This document shows positions 8,473 through 15,764 of a stretch of DNA of 64,000 nucleotides, one piece after another. The first letter of the stretch is position 1. Each line of letters starts with the position of its first letter. The DNA comes from Parabacteroides sp. PFB2-10 (lineage in GTDB: Bacteria > Bacteroidota > Bacteroidia > Bacteroidales > Tannerellaceae), in the NCBI RefSeq assembly GCF_029893085.1, contig NZ_JARXWI010000012.1, positions 1 to 64,000 on the forward strand, read 5' to 3'. A program made the position numbers and the translations under genes. Below the pieces are notes generated by a model that was given only the letters and a program-made list of their open reading frames with translations, made no database searches and was not told where the DNA came from.

Positions 8473-10490
8473 AGCGGTTTGGTTTCTAACATATCCTGCA
8501 ATTTGATCAGTTCGTCGCGATACTGCGCCGCCTCTATAAATTCGAGCTTCTTGGCCGCTTCCGCCATCAGCTTCTTCGTTCGTTCGATCGCCTTCCCTAA
8601 CTGATGGCGATCCATATATTGCACCACCGGATCGGCCGCCAGGGTTATTTCCGGTTCTATATATGCATTTGCCTCCCCTGAAGAACCCGCTTTGCCCAAG
8701 GCCGAAACGCTTGTTTTCACAATTTGCGTAGGCGTAATGCCATGTGCCTCGTTGTAGGCCAACTGCTTCTCACGGCGGCGGTTGGTCTCTTCAATGGTCA
8801 GACGCATACTCTCCGTAATCTTATCAGCATAAAAAATAACCTTTCCGTTTATATTACGCGCCGCGCGTCCGGCGGTCTGCGTAAGCGAACGATGCGAACG
8901 AAGGAATCCCTCTTTATCGGCATCCAGTATGGCCACCAGCGAAACCTCCGGCAGGTCGAGCCCTTCGCGCAAGAGGTTGACGCCAATCAACACATCGAAC
9001 AGCCCTTTGCGCAGGTCTTCCATAATCTGCACACGATCCAACGTTTCCACATCGCTGTGTATATAGTTACAACGAACGCCCATACGGGTCAGGTAGGCTG
9101 TCAATTCTTCCGCCATGCGCTTGGTAAGCGTCGTCACCAACACACGCTCGTTGGCGGCAGAGCGCTGCGTTATCTCCTCCATCAAATCGTCGATCTGATT
9201 CAGCGAAGGACGTACATCGATGATCGGATCCAACAATCCGGTCGGGCGGATCAACTGATCGACCACCACCCCTTCGCTCTTCTCCAGTTCATAATCAGCC
9301 GGTGTCGCGCTCACATAGATCGCCAGTGGCGTCAACGTTTCAAACTCTTCAAACCGCAAAGGGCGATTATCCATAGCAGCCGGCAAGCGGAAACCAAACT
9401 CCACCAGGTTTTTCTTTCGGGAATAGTCGCCGCCATACATCGCGCGAATCTGCGGAATCGTCACATGGCTTTCATCGACCACCAACAAAAAATCATCCGG
9501 GAAATAGTCCAACAGGCAATAAGGGCGCTCGCCCGCTTCACGCCCGTCAAAGTAACGGGAGTAGTTTTCTATTCCGGAGCAATGTCCTAATTCACGGATC
9601 ATCTCCAGGTCGAACGTGACCCGTTCATACAATCGCTTGGCTTCGTATGGCTTCCCTATCTCATTGAAGAATTCAACCTGACGCCCTAAGTCTACGTCGA
9701 TCTGGCTGACCGCGCTGTCCAATTGTTGCTTCGTGGTAACAAACAGGTTTGTAGGATATATATTCAATTCGTCCTGCTCGTCGTATTCCTCTCCGCTTTG
9801 TGGATTGAAAGAAGAGATCCGTTCAATTTCATCGCCCCAGAACTCAATACGATACGCCACCCCGTCATAGCCTTCTATGGCCGGGAAGATATCGACCGTA
9901 TCACCGTTCACCCGGAAACAGCCCGTCTGAAAGTCTATTTTATTATTGATATACAAGGCATCTACAAAACGACGCAACAGTTGATCGCGATCTATTTGCA
10001 TGCCTCGGTGAATATGGGTCACCCTTTCGGCAAAAGCCCTCGGGTCGGCCATACCGTACAGGCAGGAGACCGACGAGATCACAATCACATCCTTGCGTCC
10101 CGAGAGCAACGAGGCTGTCGCCCTGAGGCGCAGTTTGTCGATCTCATCATTGATCTGCAGATCTTTTTCAATATAGGTATCGCTCGAAGGCAGGTAGGCC
10201 TCCGGCTGGTAATAATCGTAATAAGAGACAAAATATTCGACCGCATTATGCGGAAAAAAGGTCTTAAATTCGCTATAGAGTTGTGCCGCCAATGTTTTGT
10301 TATGGCTTAATATCAACGTGGGGCGTTGCACCTCTTTGATCACATTGGCCACTGTAAATGTCTTACCCGATCCGGTTACTCCCAACAGGGTTTGAAACGG
10401 CACACCTGAGTTGATGCCCTCCGTAAGAGCAGCAATCGCTTCAGGCTGATCTCCCGTCGGACGAAAAGCCGAAGTCAGTTCAAAATGCAT
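8469..10490 (-). CDS. uvrB: Excinuclease ABC subunit B
   Basis: Damage-recognition helicase-like subunit of nucleotide excision repair, 673 residues, acting with UvrA and UvrC. Walker A GVTGSGKT lies at 37-44, followed by the tyrosine-rich beta-hairpin region (YYDYYQPEAYLPSSDTYIEKD is split between strands), a DESH box, helicase motifs through QTAGRAARN, and a C-terminal UVR motif. ATG 10490 gives the family start MHFELTSAFRPTGDQPEAI; the frame stays open to 10637 but that region belongs to the upstream pspC-type gene. It starts 2 bp after the pspC-type gene and overlaps the DUF1460 gene by 4 bp. Confidence 0.97.
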   Translation of the reverse strand: MHFELTSAFRPTGDQPEAIAALTEGINSGVPFQTLLGVTGSGKTFTVANVIKEVQRPTLILSHNKTLAAQLYSEFKTFFPHNAVEYFVSYYDYYQPEAYLPSSDTYIEKDLQINDEIDKLRLRATASLLSGRKDVIVISSVSCLYGMADPRAFAERVTHIHRGMQIDRDQLLRRFVDALYINNKIDFQTGCFRVNGDTVDIFPAIEGYDGVAYRIEFWGDEIERISSFNPQSGEEYDEQDELNIYPTNLFVTTKQQLDSAVSQIDVDLGRQVEFFNEIGKPYEAKRLYERVTFDLEMIRELGHCSGIENYSRYFDGREAGERPYCLLDYFPDDFLLVVDESHVTIPQIRAMYGGDYSRKKNLVEFGFRLPAAMDNRPLRFEEFETLTPLAIYVSATPADYELEKSEGVVVDQLIRPTGLLDPIIDVRPSLNQIDDLMEEITQRSAANERVLVTTLTKRMAEELTAYLTRMGVRCNYIHSDVETLDRVQIMEDLRKGLFDVLIGVNLLREGLDLPEVSLVAILDADKEGFLRSHRSLTQTAGRAARNINGKVIFYADKITESMRLTIEETNRRREKQLAYNEAHGITPTQIVKTSVSALGKAGSSGEANAYIEPEITLAADPVVQYMDRHQLGKAIERTKKLMAEAAKKLEFIEAAQYRDELIKLQDMLETKPL

Positions 10491-10492
10491 GT

Positions 10493-10690
10493 TTACACCG
10501 TGGCTTCCTGTGGCATCACCAGCCAGAGGATCAGATACACCAGAACACCTGCAAATACCGTAAATACACTTAACAGAACGTATGCAACACGAACCAACGT
10601 GGGATCCCAACCCAAGTAATTGGCAATACCGCCACACACACCACCAATCATTTTGTCTTTAAGAGAACGTGTAAGTCTTTTCCCTTCCAT
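10493..10690 (-). CDS. PspC domain protein
   Basis: A 65-residue membrane protein made almost only of a PspC domain: a charged N-terminus (KRLTRSLKDKMIGGVCGG), the conserved glycine-rich IGGVCGGIANYLGWDP segment, and a single hydrophobic helix at about 36-58. PspC-domain proteins sit in the inner membrane and are linked to envelope stress. It is the first gene of the operon that continues into uvrB with a 2-bp gap. No pspA is seen nearby. Confidence 0.9.
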   Translation of the reverse strand: MEGKRLTRSLKDKMIGGVCGGIANYLGWDPTLVRVAYVLLSVFTVFAGVLVYLILWLVMPQEATV

Positions 10691-10729
10691 AAGTAAGCTA
10701 ATTTTTGTTTTCGATTAAAATACTTAATA

Positions 10730-10737
10730 CAAAGATA
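10730..10737 (-). promoter_or_regulatory. Putative pspC-uvrB operon promoter -7 element
   Basis: TATCTTTG on the minus strand matches TAnnTTTG. The predicted start is about 35 nt ahead of the ATG at 10690. No clear -33 TTTG was found. Confidence 0.5.
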
Positions 10738-10819
10738 GTGTTTTCTTTGATTTTCTCCTCGCCTACTATGAAGAAAATAGGAAAGGACCTTCGAGAAGTC
10801 AATTTTGTCATTTTGTCAA

Positions 10820-10925
10820 AATCGCGGGAGTTTTTTTCCGAAATCTCGGGACTTTGGAGACAAACTCCCGGGAGAAACATTTTTTAACGTATCATATTGT
10901 AAAGCAAAATGGCGATTTTGCTATC
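10820..10925 (+). repeat. Intergenic repeat family, diverged copy A
   Basis: The core 10847-10892 is nearly identical to the two 175-bp copies at 15.4 and 22.5 kb (CGGGACTTTGGAGACAAAC, then CCCGGGAGAAACA and TTTTTAACGTAT). A hairpin follows at the same place: AGCAAAAT (10903-10910), GGCG loop, ATTTTGCT (10915-10922). The left part differs from the 175-bp copies and resembles the stretch ahead of dnaG. The AAATGTTAA terminal repeats are missing. Confidence 0.75.
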
Positions 10926-11037
10926 ATTTTGTCAATCGAAGATCGCTTAGCGAGCGAAGCGAAGTGCAGAGTAAAATGAGTTTATGGGCTTTTAAGGATC
11001 TCAGAAGCATTAGGGGCTTCATCTCGATTATTTTTCG

Positions 11038-11045
11038 TATCTTTG
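11038..11045 (+). promoter_or_regulatory. Putative helicase promoter -7 element
   Basis: TATCTTTG matches TAnnTTTG. If used, it yields a leader of about 185 nt before the helicase ATG, unusually long compared with the 15-55 nt leaders predicted for most genes in this window. Confidence 0.45.
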
Positions 11046-11236
11046 CCGATGAACAATCGAGTTTATATTGTATCTTTCGTCACAAGGCTTTATACTGTCT
11101 CCTGATTGGCAGGTATTCCTATCGTCAAAATCGACAACAAAATCAACTTCCTTGTTTGTAGTATTAACCGTCGCGAAGAGAAAACTTTCGTGGCATATAG
11201 TGAACCGACCTGTCAAGAACAGGAAAAAAACAAACG

Positions 11237-12361
11237 ATGACATTTAAAGAATTAGATATCATAGAGCCGATAGAAAAGGCTTTGCAAGAGAAAGGATATG
11301 AAAATCCTACCCCTATACAAGAACAGGCTATTCCGCCTGTCTTAAACAACCGCGACCTGTTGGGTCTGGCACAGACCGGAACCGGCAAGACGGCCGCCTT
11401 TGCAATCCCTATTATTCAACAACTACAGGAGAAAAGATCCGGCGGAAGACGTCGCGAAATAAAAGCGTTGGTGCTTACCCCCACACGGGAGCTGGCGATT
11501 CAGATCGACGAGTGCTTTAGCGATTATGCCAAATATACCGATCTGCGGCATACGGTTATTTTCGGAGGTGTAAACCAAAACCCACAGGTAGAGAAGCTGA
11601 AACGGGGTGTGGATATCCTGATCGCCACGCCGGGACGCTTATTGGATCTGATGAACCAGAAGATTATCAGCTTGGATTTTATCCGGCATTTTGTATTGGA
11701 TGAAGCAGACCGTATGCTCGATATGGGCTTTATTCACGATATCAAACGCCTATTACCGAAGCTGCCGAAAAAGAAGCAGACGCTTTTCTTTTCAGCCACG
11801 ATGCCCGACTCTATTGTCGCCCTCTCGCGCTCGATCCTATATAAACCGGTTCGGGTGGAGGTTGCCCCCGTATCTTCGGTGGTAGATACGATTGAACAAT
11901 ACATCTATTTTGTGGAAAAGCCCGAGAAGAAAGACCTGTTGATCGATCTATTGAAAAAGGACAAAGAGAAATCCGCTCTTATCTTCTCGCGCACAAAACA
12001 CGGAGCCGACAAGATAGCCCGGATCCTCTCGAAGGCAGGGATAGGCAGCGCAGCCATTCATGGCAACAAATCGCAGAACGCCCGACAACGCGCCTTAGCG
12101 GACTTCAAGTCGAATCATATACAAGCGCTGATTGCAACCGACATTGCCGCCAGGGGGATCGATATTAATCAGCTGGAACTGGTGATCAACTATGACCTGC
12201 CCGACGTGGCAGAGACCTACGTGCATCGCATTGGCCGGACAGGACGCGCCGGACATAGCGGCATGGCACTCACTTTTTGCTCCACCGAGGAATATCCGAT
12301 GGTGAAAGACATTCAAAAACTGACAGGCAAGAAACTGAATACGGTACCTGCTTCAGTATAA
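11237..12361 (+). CDS. DEAD-box RNA helicase (RhlE-like)
   Basis: ATP-dependent RNA helicase of 374 residues, cytoplasmic. The Q-motif PTPIQ is near 24-28, motif I AQTGTGKT at 45-52, motif II DEAD near 154, motif III SAT near 184, and HRIGRTGR near 329. The protein ends shortly after the second RecA domain, so it lacks the basic C-terminal tail of many bacterial DEAD-box helicases. A cold-shock-domain gene follows after 30 bp on the same strand, which suggests a role in unfolding RNA structure at low temperature or in ribosome assembly. The long leader could carry cold regulation. Confidence 0.95.
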   Translation: MTFKELDIIEPIEKALQEKGYENPTPIQEQAIPPVLNNRDLLGLAQTGTGKTAAFAIPIIQQLQEKRSGGRRREIKALVLTPTRELAIQIDECFSDYAKYTDLRHTVIFGGVNQNPQVEKLKRGVDILIATPGRLLDLMNQKIISLDFIRHFVLDEADRMLDMGFIHDIKRLLPKLPKKKQTLFFSATMPDSIVALSRSILYKPVRVEVAPVSSVVDTIEQYIYFVEKPEKKDLLIDLLKKDKEKSALIFSRTKHGADKIARILSKAGIGSAAIHGNKSQNARQRALADFKSNHIQALIATDIAARGIDINQLELVINYDLPDVAETYVHRIGRTGRAGHSGMALTFCSTEEYPMVKDIQKLTGKKLNTVPASV

Positions 12362-12391
12362 TAGTAATCATTAAAAACTAATACATAAAAG

Positions 12392-12886
12392 ATGGCAATA
12401 TCATTCAACAAAAGAGAATTAGAGAAGAAAAAAGAACAGAAAAGGCAAGAAAAGCTAAAACGCAAAGAGGAACGCAAAGCAAACAGTGGCAATACCACCT
12501 TTGAAGACATGATTGCGTATGTGGATGAGAATGGCGTGATCACCGATACGCCACCCGAACAGACTAAGACGCAGATCGACGTAGAGGACATTATCATCTC
12601 TACACCAAAGAAAGAAGATGTGGAAGATCCGATCTTAACAGGACGTGTGGAGCATTTCAATCCCGATAAAGGCTATGGTTTTATCAAGAACCTCGACAAT
12701 ATGGAGAAATATTTCTTCCATATCAGCAGCGCTCCGGCGCAGATCAAAGAGGGCAATAAGGTGACATTCGAACTGGAACGGGGACAGAAAGGCATGAATG
12801 CCGTGCGAATCGCGCTGGCCGACAAACCAGTTCCCAAAGAAGCACCTAAAGAAACACCTGACGAAACGGCCGCAGAAGCGGAATGA
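12392..12886 (+). CDS. Cold-shock-domain protein with charged N-terminal extension
   Basis: A 164-residue nucleic-acid-binding protein. A highly basic, helical N-terminus (residues 8-30, KRELEKKKEQKRQEK and following) and an acidic linker precede a cold-shock domain at about 81-143 with RNP1 KGYGFI (93-98) and RNP2 YFFHIS (107-112). The tail is rich in Pro, Glu and Ala. It lies 30 bp after the DEAD-box helicase, so the two probably act together on structured RNA. Its 3' end overlaps the convergent ApbE-like gene by 41 bp. Confidence 0.92.
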   Translation: MAISFNKRELEKKKEQKRQEKLKRKEERKANSGNTTFEDMIAYVDENGVITDTPPEQTKTQIDVEDIIISTPKKEDVEDPILTGRVEHFNPDKGYGFIKNLDNMEKYFFHISSAPAQIKEGNKVTFELERGQKGMNAVRIALADKPVPKEAPKETPDETAAEAE

Positions 12887-13664
12887 TTTTTGGTGCGATA
12901 AATAATGTTTTCGACAGAACTTCTCCTATCGCACCTGTTTCAGTGATAACAGATACGGCGCGCGCCCCGGTGACATAGTGGCCGGTGGCCGGGTCTATAA
13001 TGTGCTTTCGCTCCTCTGTTTCGTTGCCCGAAGTGGTTAGAAACTCATTGTAGAGCGTTACTTCTTTGTTCTCCGCAGAGAGAGCCCCTCCTGTATATTG
13101 AGTACTTACCTTCCAACCGCTGCCCATCGGGTGGTTGCCCATAGCAAAGACAGAACTGTTTCCTATGCTGACAAGCGCATCGCAGCAGCCGTACGCTGTC
13201 AATAATTCTTTCACCTTGTCGAGTGCATAGCCTTTGATATAGCCCGACAGGTCGAGTTGTATATCCGCATTTTGAAAGAAGATTGTCTGATTGTCCGGAT
13301 CAAAAACGATGTGGTCTGTCCGGTTTCTGTCGTTATTATTCGATTGGATGGTGATATCGAATACACCGAAAGTTTTTTGATTATACCCGATACACTCCTG
13401 CAGGATCTGCCCGAGCTCTTCCGATATTCCTATGGGTTGGCTCGATGCCAGCCGGTTGATCACGGCCAATTCACTTGCCGGATCGAAACGATTGGCCATC
13501 TTTTCCAAGCGTTTGATCTCTTCCTGTATCTTATTTCCCAGGCAAACAGATTCCTCTTCCATCAGATTACACCATACCATGTCGATACGCGTATGCATCG
13601 CTTCGAACCAGGCGTAAAAAACTGTACTCTCCGGATCTGTTTGCCTGAAAATATAGGAAGACAT
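12846..13664 (-). CDS. ApbE-like FAD:protein FMN transferase, 3'-shortened
   Basis: A 272-residue ApbE-family protein; the family moves FMN from FAD to a Ser/Thr of exported flavoproteins. Seen are FDPASELAVIN (60-70), DLSGYIKGYALDK (138-150) and the metal/FAD site HIIDPATG (221-228). Two things are odd. There is no signal peptide, although most ApbE proteins are exported lipoproteins. The C-terminus stops soon after VLSKTLFIAP, where family members normally continue about 25-30 residues; the last 13 residues are encoded antisense to the end of the cold-shock gene. It follows the two-helix membrane protein after 21 bp. No FMN-acceptor protein is visible nearby. Confidence 0.82.
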   Translation of the reverse strand: MSSYIFRQTDPESTVFYAWFEAMHTRIDMVWCNLMEEESVCLGNKIQEEIKRLEKMANRFDPASELAVINRLASSQPIGISEELGQILQECIGYNQKTFGVFDITIQSNNNDRNRTDHIVFDPDNQTIFFQNADIQLDLSGYIKGYALDKVKELLTAYGCCDALVSIGNSSVFAMGNHPMGSGWKVSTQYTGGALSAENKEVTLYNEFLTTSGNETEERKHIIDPATGHYVTGARAVSVITETGAIGEVLSKTLFIAPKIIPLLRPFRQVFL

Positions 13665-13685
13665 TGCTGTCTGAACTTTTATTGT

Positions 13686-13928
13686 TTATACTTTCTGTTT
13701 GGTAAACAACTTCTTCAAGTAATAGAAAACAATCCGTAAGCAAGACCAACCGGCATACAGTACGATGGTGAATAATAATATATACCCCAATTGCGTCAAT
13801 AGTTCTATAAACGGGGTTTTATAGCTTATGATGGCGTAGAGGTTCACTAAGTTGGCCAGGATGAAGCATACGATCAAGGTAATGATCTCTATTTTCTTGC
13901 GCTTTGCGGTTATAAGAGTGTCTTTCAT
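13686..13928 (-). CDS. Small two-helix membrane protein
   Basis: An 80-residue protein not recognised as a known family. Two hydrophobic helices (about 14-34 and 42-66) are flanked by lysine-rich ends (KRKK at 9-12, KKLFTKQK at the C-terminus), predicting an inner-membrane hairpin with both ends in the cytoplasm. Its start overlaps the stop of the Gfo/Idh gene by 4 bp (ATGA), and ApbE follows 21 bp later, so it is the middle gene of a three-gene operon. It may anchor one of its partners, which is an inference from position only. Confidence 0.75.
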   Translation of the reverse strand: MKDTLITAKRKKIEIITLIVCFILANLVNLYAIISYKTPFIELLTQLGYILLFTIVLYAGWSCLRIVFYYLKKLFTKQKV

Positions 13929-15193
13929 ACTGTCATCTTTTTATGATTCAAATAATTCAGTTTGTATTCATCCGGGAAGGTGAGTATCTGCTCTGTTTCG
14001 ATGGCGTCATGTCCCAACAGGCACAAGGCACTGGCATAATAGCCCTCTTCAGCAATATTCTTAGGCTGCTGTCTGGTGATCACTGCTTCTACATAGGCAT
14101 CGATCAACAGGGATGTACCGTCTGTCGTTGGTTTTTCGCCGATAATATACTCCCCATGATTCACATTGGCCGTCTCGGGCGCCCAGCTTGTTCCGGCAAA
14201 CGGGAGCGATTTAAACAATTTGTTTTCCAGATCATTCACCAATTGCAAGAAACCAGGAGCCGGATCAAACGTCTCGAAATAATATTTCCCTCTTTCCGGT
14301 TCCACGGTTCCTAAGTGTCCTAATATTTGTTCTTCCAGGCCATAGAATTTGTTGGAAATGACCGATTCGTAATTTAATTTGACGCCGTTATCGAACACAT
14401 AAATACAGGAAACATTGTCGTACACCTCGCGTTGGTCTTTCCAATGGGTGATCGCACCGTGTCCCATAACCTTATTGGGAATCTCACGCATGGCCCAGGA
14501 ACCGATCTGAATCTGATGACAAGCCAGTTCGGTCATTAATCCACGGGAATATTCTTTGTAGAGGCGCCAATTGATATGCCGTTCCAATTCCGGGGAGGGG
14601 ACATAGCGTCTCCAATCGTTGTTGCGAAACCAAAAGGCACGGAAACCTTCCAGTTCACCGAACGTGCCGGCATGAACCATTTCCATCGTTTTGATATAGC
14701 GGGGATCGAACAGACGTTGCTGGCCGACAAAGAATATTTTACCCGTTTCACGATGCTTCTGATACATTTTATGGCAATCTTCGATTGTCATCGCAAGAGC
14801 TTTTTCGCAGAACACATGTTTTCCGGCATCAAAAGCATCCAATACAATTTGGCAGTGGGTATTCAAAGGAGTCGTAACAATCACCCCTTCCACCTCTTTA
14901 TTCTCAAGAAGCGCGCGGTAGTCTTTGTAGACTTTGGCCTGCGGATACAACTTCAGTGTTTGGTCGATCGATGGCTGATAGACATCACAAAGGGCTATGA
15001 TATCGGCATTCGGGTTCTTTTTCAGGAAGCTTAATAAGAACTGCCCGCGAGAACCGGGGCCGATGATCCCCAATTTAGCGCGTGAATTATTTGTATGGTC
15101 AACTTCTGAAAACGCCGACAACCAGGGACTCGAAGCCGCCAGAACAGTTCCCCCGGCTACTCCGAGGCTCTTTAAAAACTCTCGTCTTTCCAT
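13925..15193 (-). CDS. Tat-exported Gfo/Idh/MocA family oxidoreductase
   Basis: An NAD(P)-dependent sugar or inositol oxidoreductase of 422 residues. A twin-arginine signal (RREFLK at 3-8, then a hydrophobic stretch to about 27) predicts export in folded form with its cofactor. The Rossmann fold starts at 41 with GPGSRG at 45-50; EK at 130-131 is the conserved Glu-Lys pair near the active site. It heads the operon Gfo/Idh - two-helix protein - ApbE and is divergent from the SusC gene. Some Tat-exported members of this family act as redox-assisted glycosidases, so processing sugars taken up by the neighbouring PUL is possible but not shown. Confidence 0.9.
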   Translation of the reverse strand: MERREFLKSLGVAGGTVLAASSPWLSAFSEVDHTNNSRAKLGIIGPGSRGQFLLSFLKKNPNADIIALCDVYQPSIDQTLKLYPQAKVYKDYRALLENKEVEGVIVTTPLNTHCQIVLDAFDAGKHVFCEKALAMTIEDCHKMYQKHRETGKIFFVGQQRLFDPRYIKTMEMVHAGTFGELEGFRAFWFRNNDWRRYVPSPELERHINWRLYKEYSRGLMTELACHQIQIGSWAMREIPNKVMGHGAITHWKDQREVYDNVSCIYVFDNGVKLNYESVISNKFYGLEEQILGHLGTVEPERGKYYFETFDPAPGFLQLVNDLENKLFKSLPFAGTSWAPETANVNHGEYIIGEKPTTDGTSLLIDAYVEAVITRQQPKNIAEEGYYASALCLLGHDAIETEQILTFPDEYKLNYLNHKKMTV

Positions 15194-15764
15194 AATAAAA
15201 CAAATTTTGCAAATGTTATTTCCTATGATTTTTATTTATTCTTCAGATTGTGTTTTTCAAACGCTGTGTTCTTCCTGTAACAAACCTTCAAAAGTAATAG
15301 AGGTTTGTGAGATAAGGGCAGATGTAATGTTTTTTTAACAAAAAAGCACAAATGATATCAAAACCCTATCCGTATATTAACAAATGTTAATTTGCCCATT
15401 TTCGGCGAACCCCCCAATTTACGATTTGTAATTTCCGCCCGACTTTGCGCGCAAAAAAGCGGGACTTCAGAGACAAACTCCCGGGAGAAACACTTTTTAA
15501 CGTATGGATTTATAAGCAAAACGGGCATTTTGCTTACAATCGCGATTTTAACATTTGCGTCAGACATTTGGCGAAATACCGGGCAGTGAGATTGTGCCTT
15601 TAATGATTCAGGGAGGGGAGGAAAATTATCAGTCAAAAAGGGAGAATTATCGCTCAAACAGCTCTGTATCTTCCTTTTTGAATATTAATCAGCCTTTCTT
15701 TTATAGAATGTATATTTTATTTGCTTCCAAAATTATCGCTTTGTATAACTTTAAAAAAGAACGA
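15194..15764. other. 571-bp divergent intergenic region with a 175-bp repeat
   Basis: Lies between the minus-strand Gfo/Idh gene and the SusC start. It contains the complete repeat copy B (15382-15556). Nothing coding is evident: the SusC frame is open back to 15555 but that stretch lacks signal-peptide character. No perfect -7 element was found for either gene; TTTATTTG near 15717 is one mismatch away from the consensus. Confidence 0.65.
15382..15556 (+). repeat. MITE-like intergenic repeat, full copy B (175 bp)
   Basis: Bounded by AAATGTTAA (15382-15390) and its reverse complement TTAACATTT (15548-15556). Inside are blocks identical to copy C: CCCAATTTACGATTTGTAA, GACTTTGCGCGCAAAAAAGC, GAAACACTTTTTAACGTATG. 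An internal hairpin TAAGCAAAA/TTTTGCTTA lies at 15513-15521 and 15528-15536. No open reading frame of note and no obvious target-site duplication. It stands upstream of SusC, in the opposite orientation to copy C beyond the other end of the PUL. Confidence 0.88.

Larger units (their letters stand above)
10691..11236. other. 546-bp divergent intergenic region
   Basis: Separates the minus-strand pspC-type gene from the plus-strand helicase. It contains a promoter for each side (10730-10737 minus, 11038-11045 plus), repeat copy A (10820-10925), a small stem TCGCTT/AAGCGA at 10943-10962, and a roughly 180-nt leader ahead of the helicase. An 18-codon open frame (ATG 11049 to a stop at 11103-11105) begins right after the plus-strand -7 element; there is no evidence that it is translated. 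Confidence 0.7.

Noticed and set aside
8724-10310. Long plus-strand open frames of 288 and 195 codons
   Set aside because: Both are antisense to uvrB, have His/Arg-rich shadow composition and no known domain.
15382-15556. Target-site duplication at the ends of the 175-bp repeat
   Set aside because: The flanks of both full copies were compared and no convincing direct duplication was seen, so recent transposition is not proven.
15555-15764. 70-codon N-terminal extension of SusC
   Set aside because: The signal peptide begins at ATG 15765; an extension would place it inside the chain, and the added residues have no family match.
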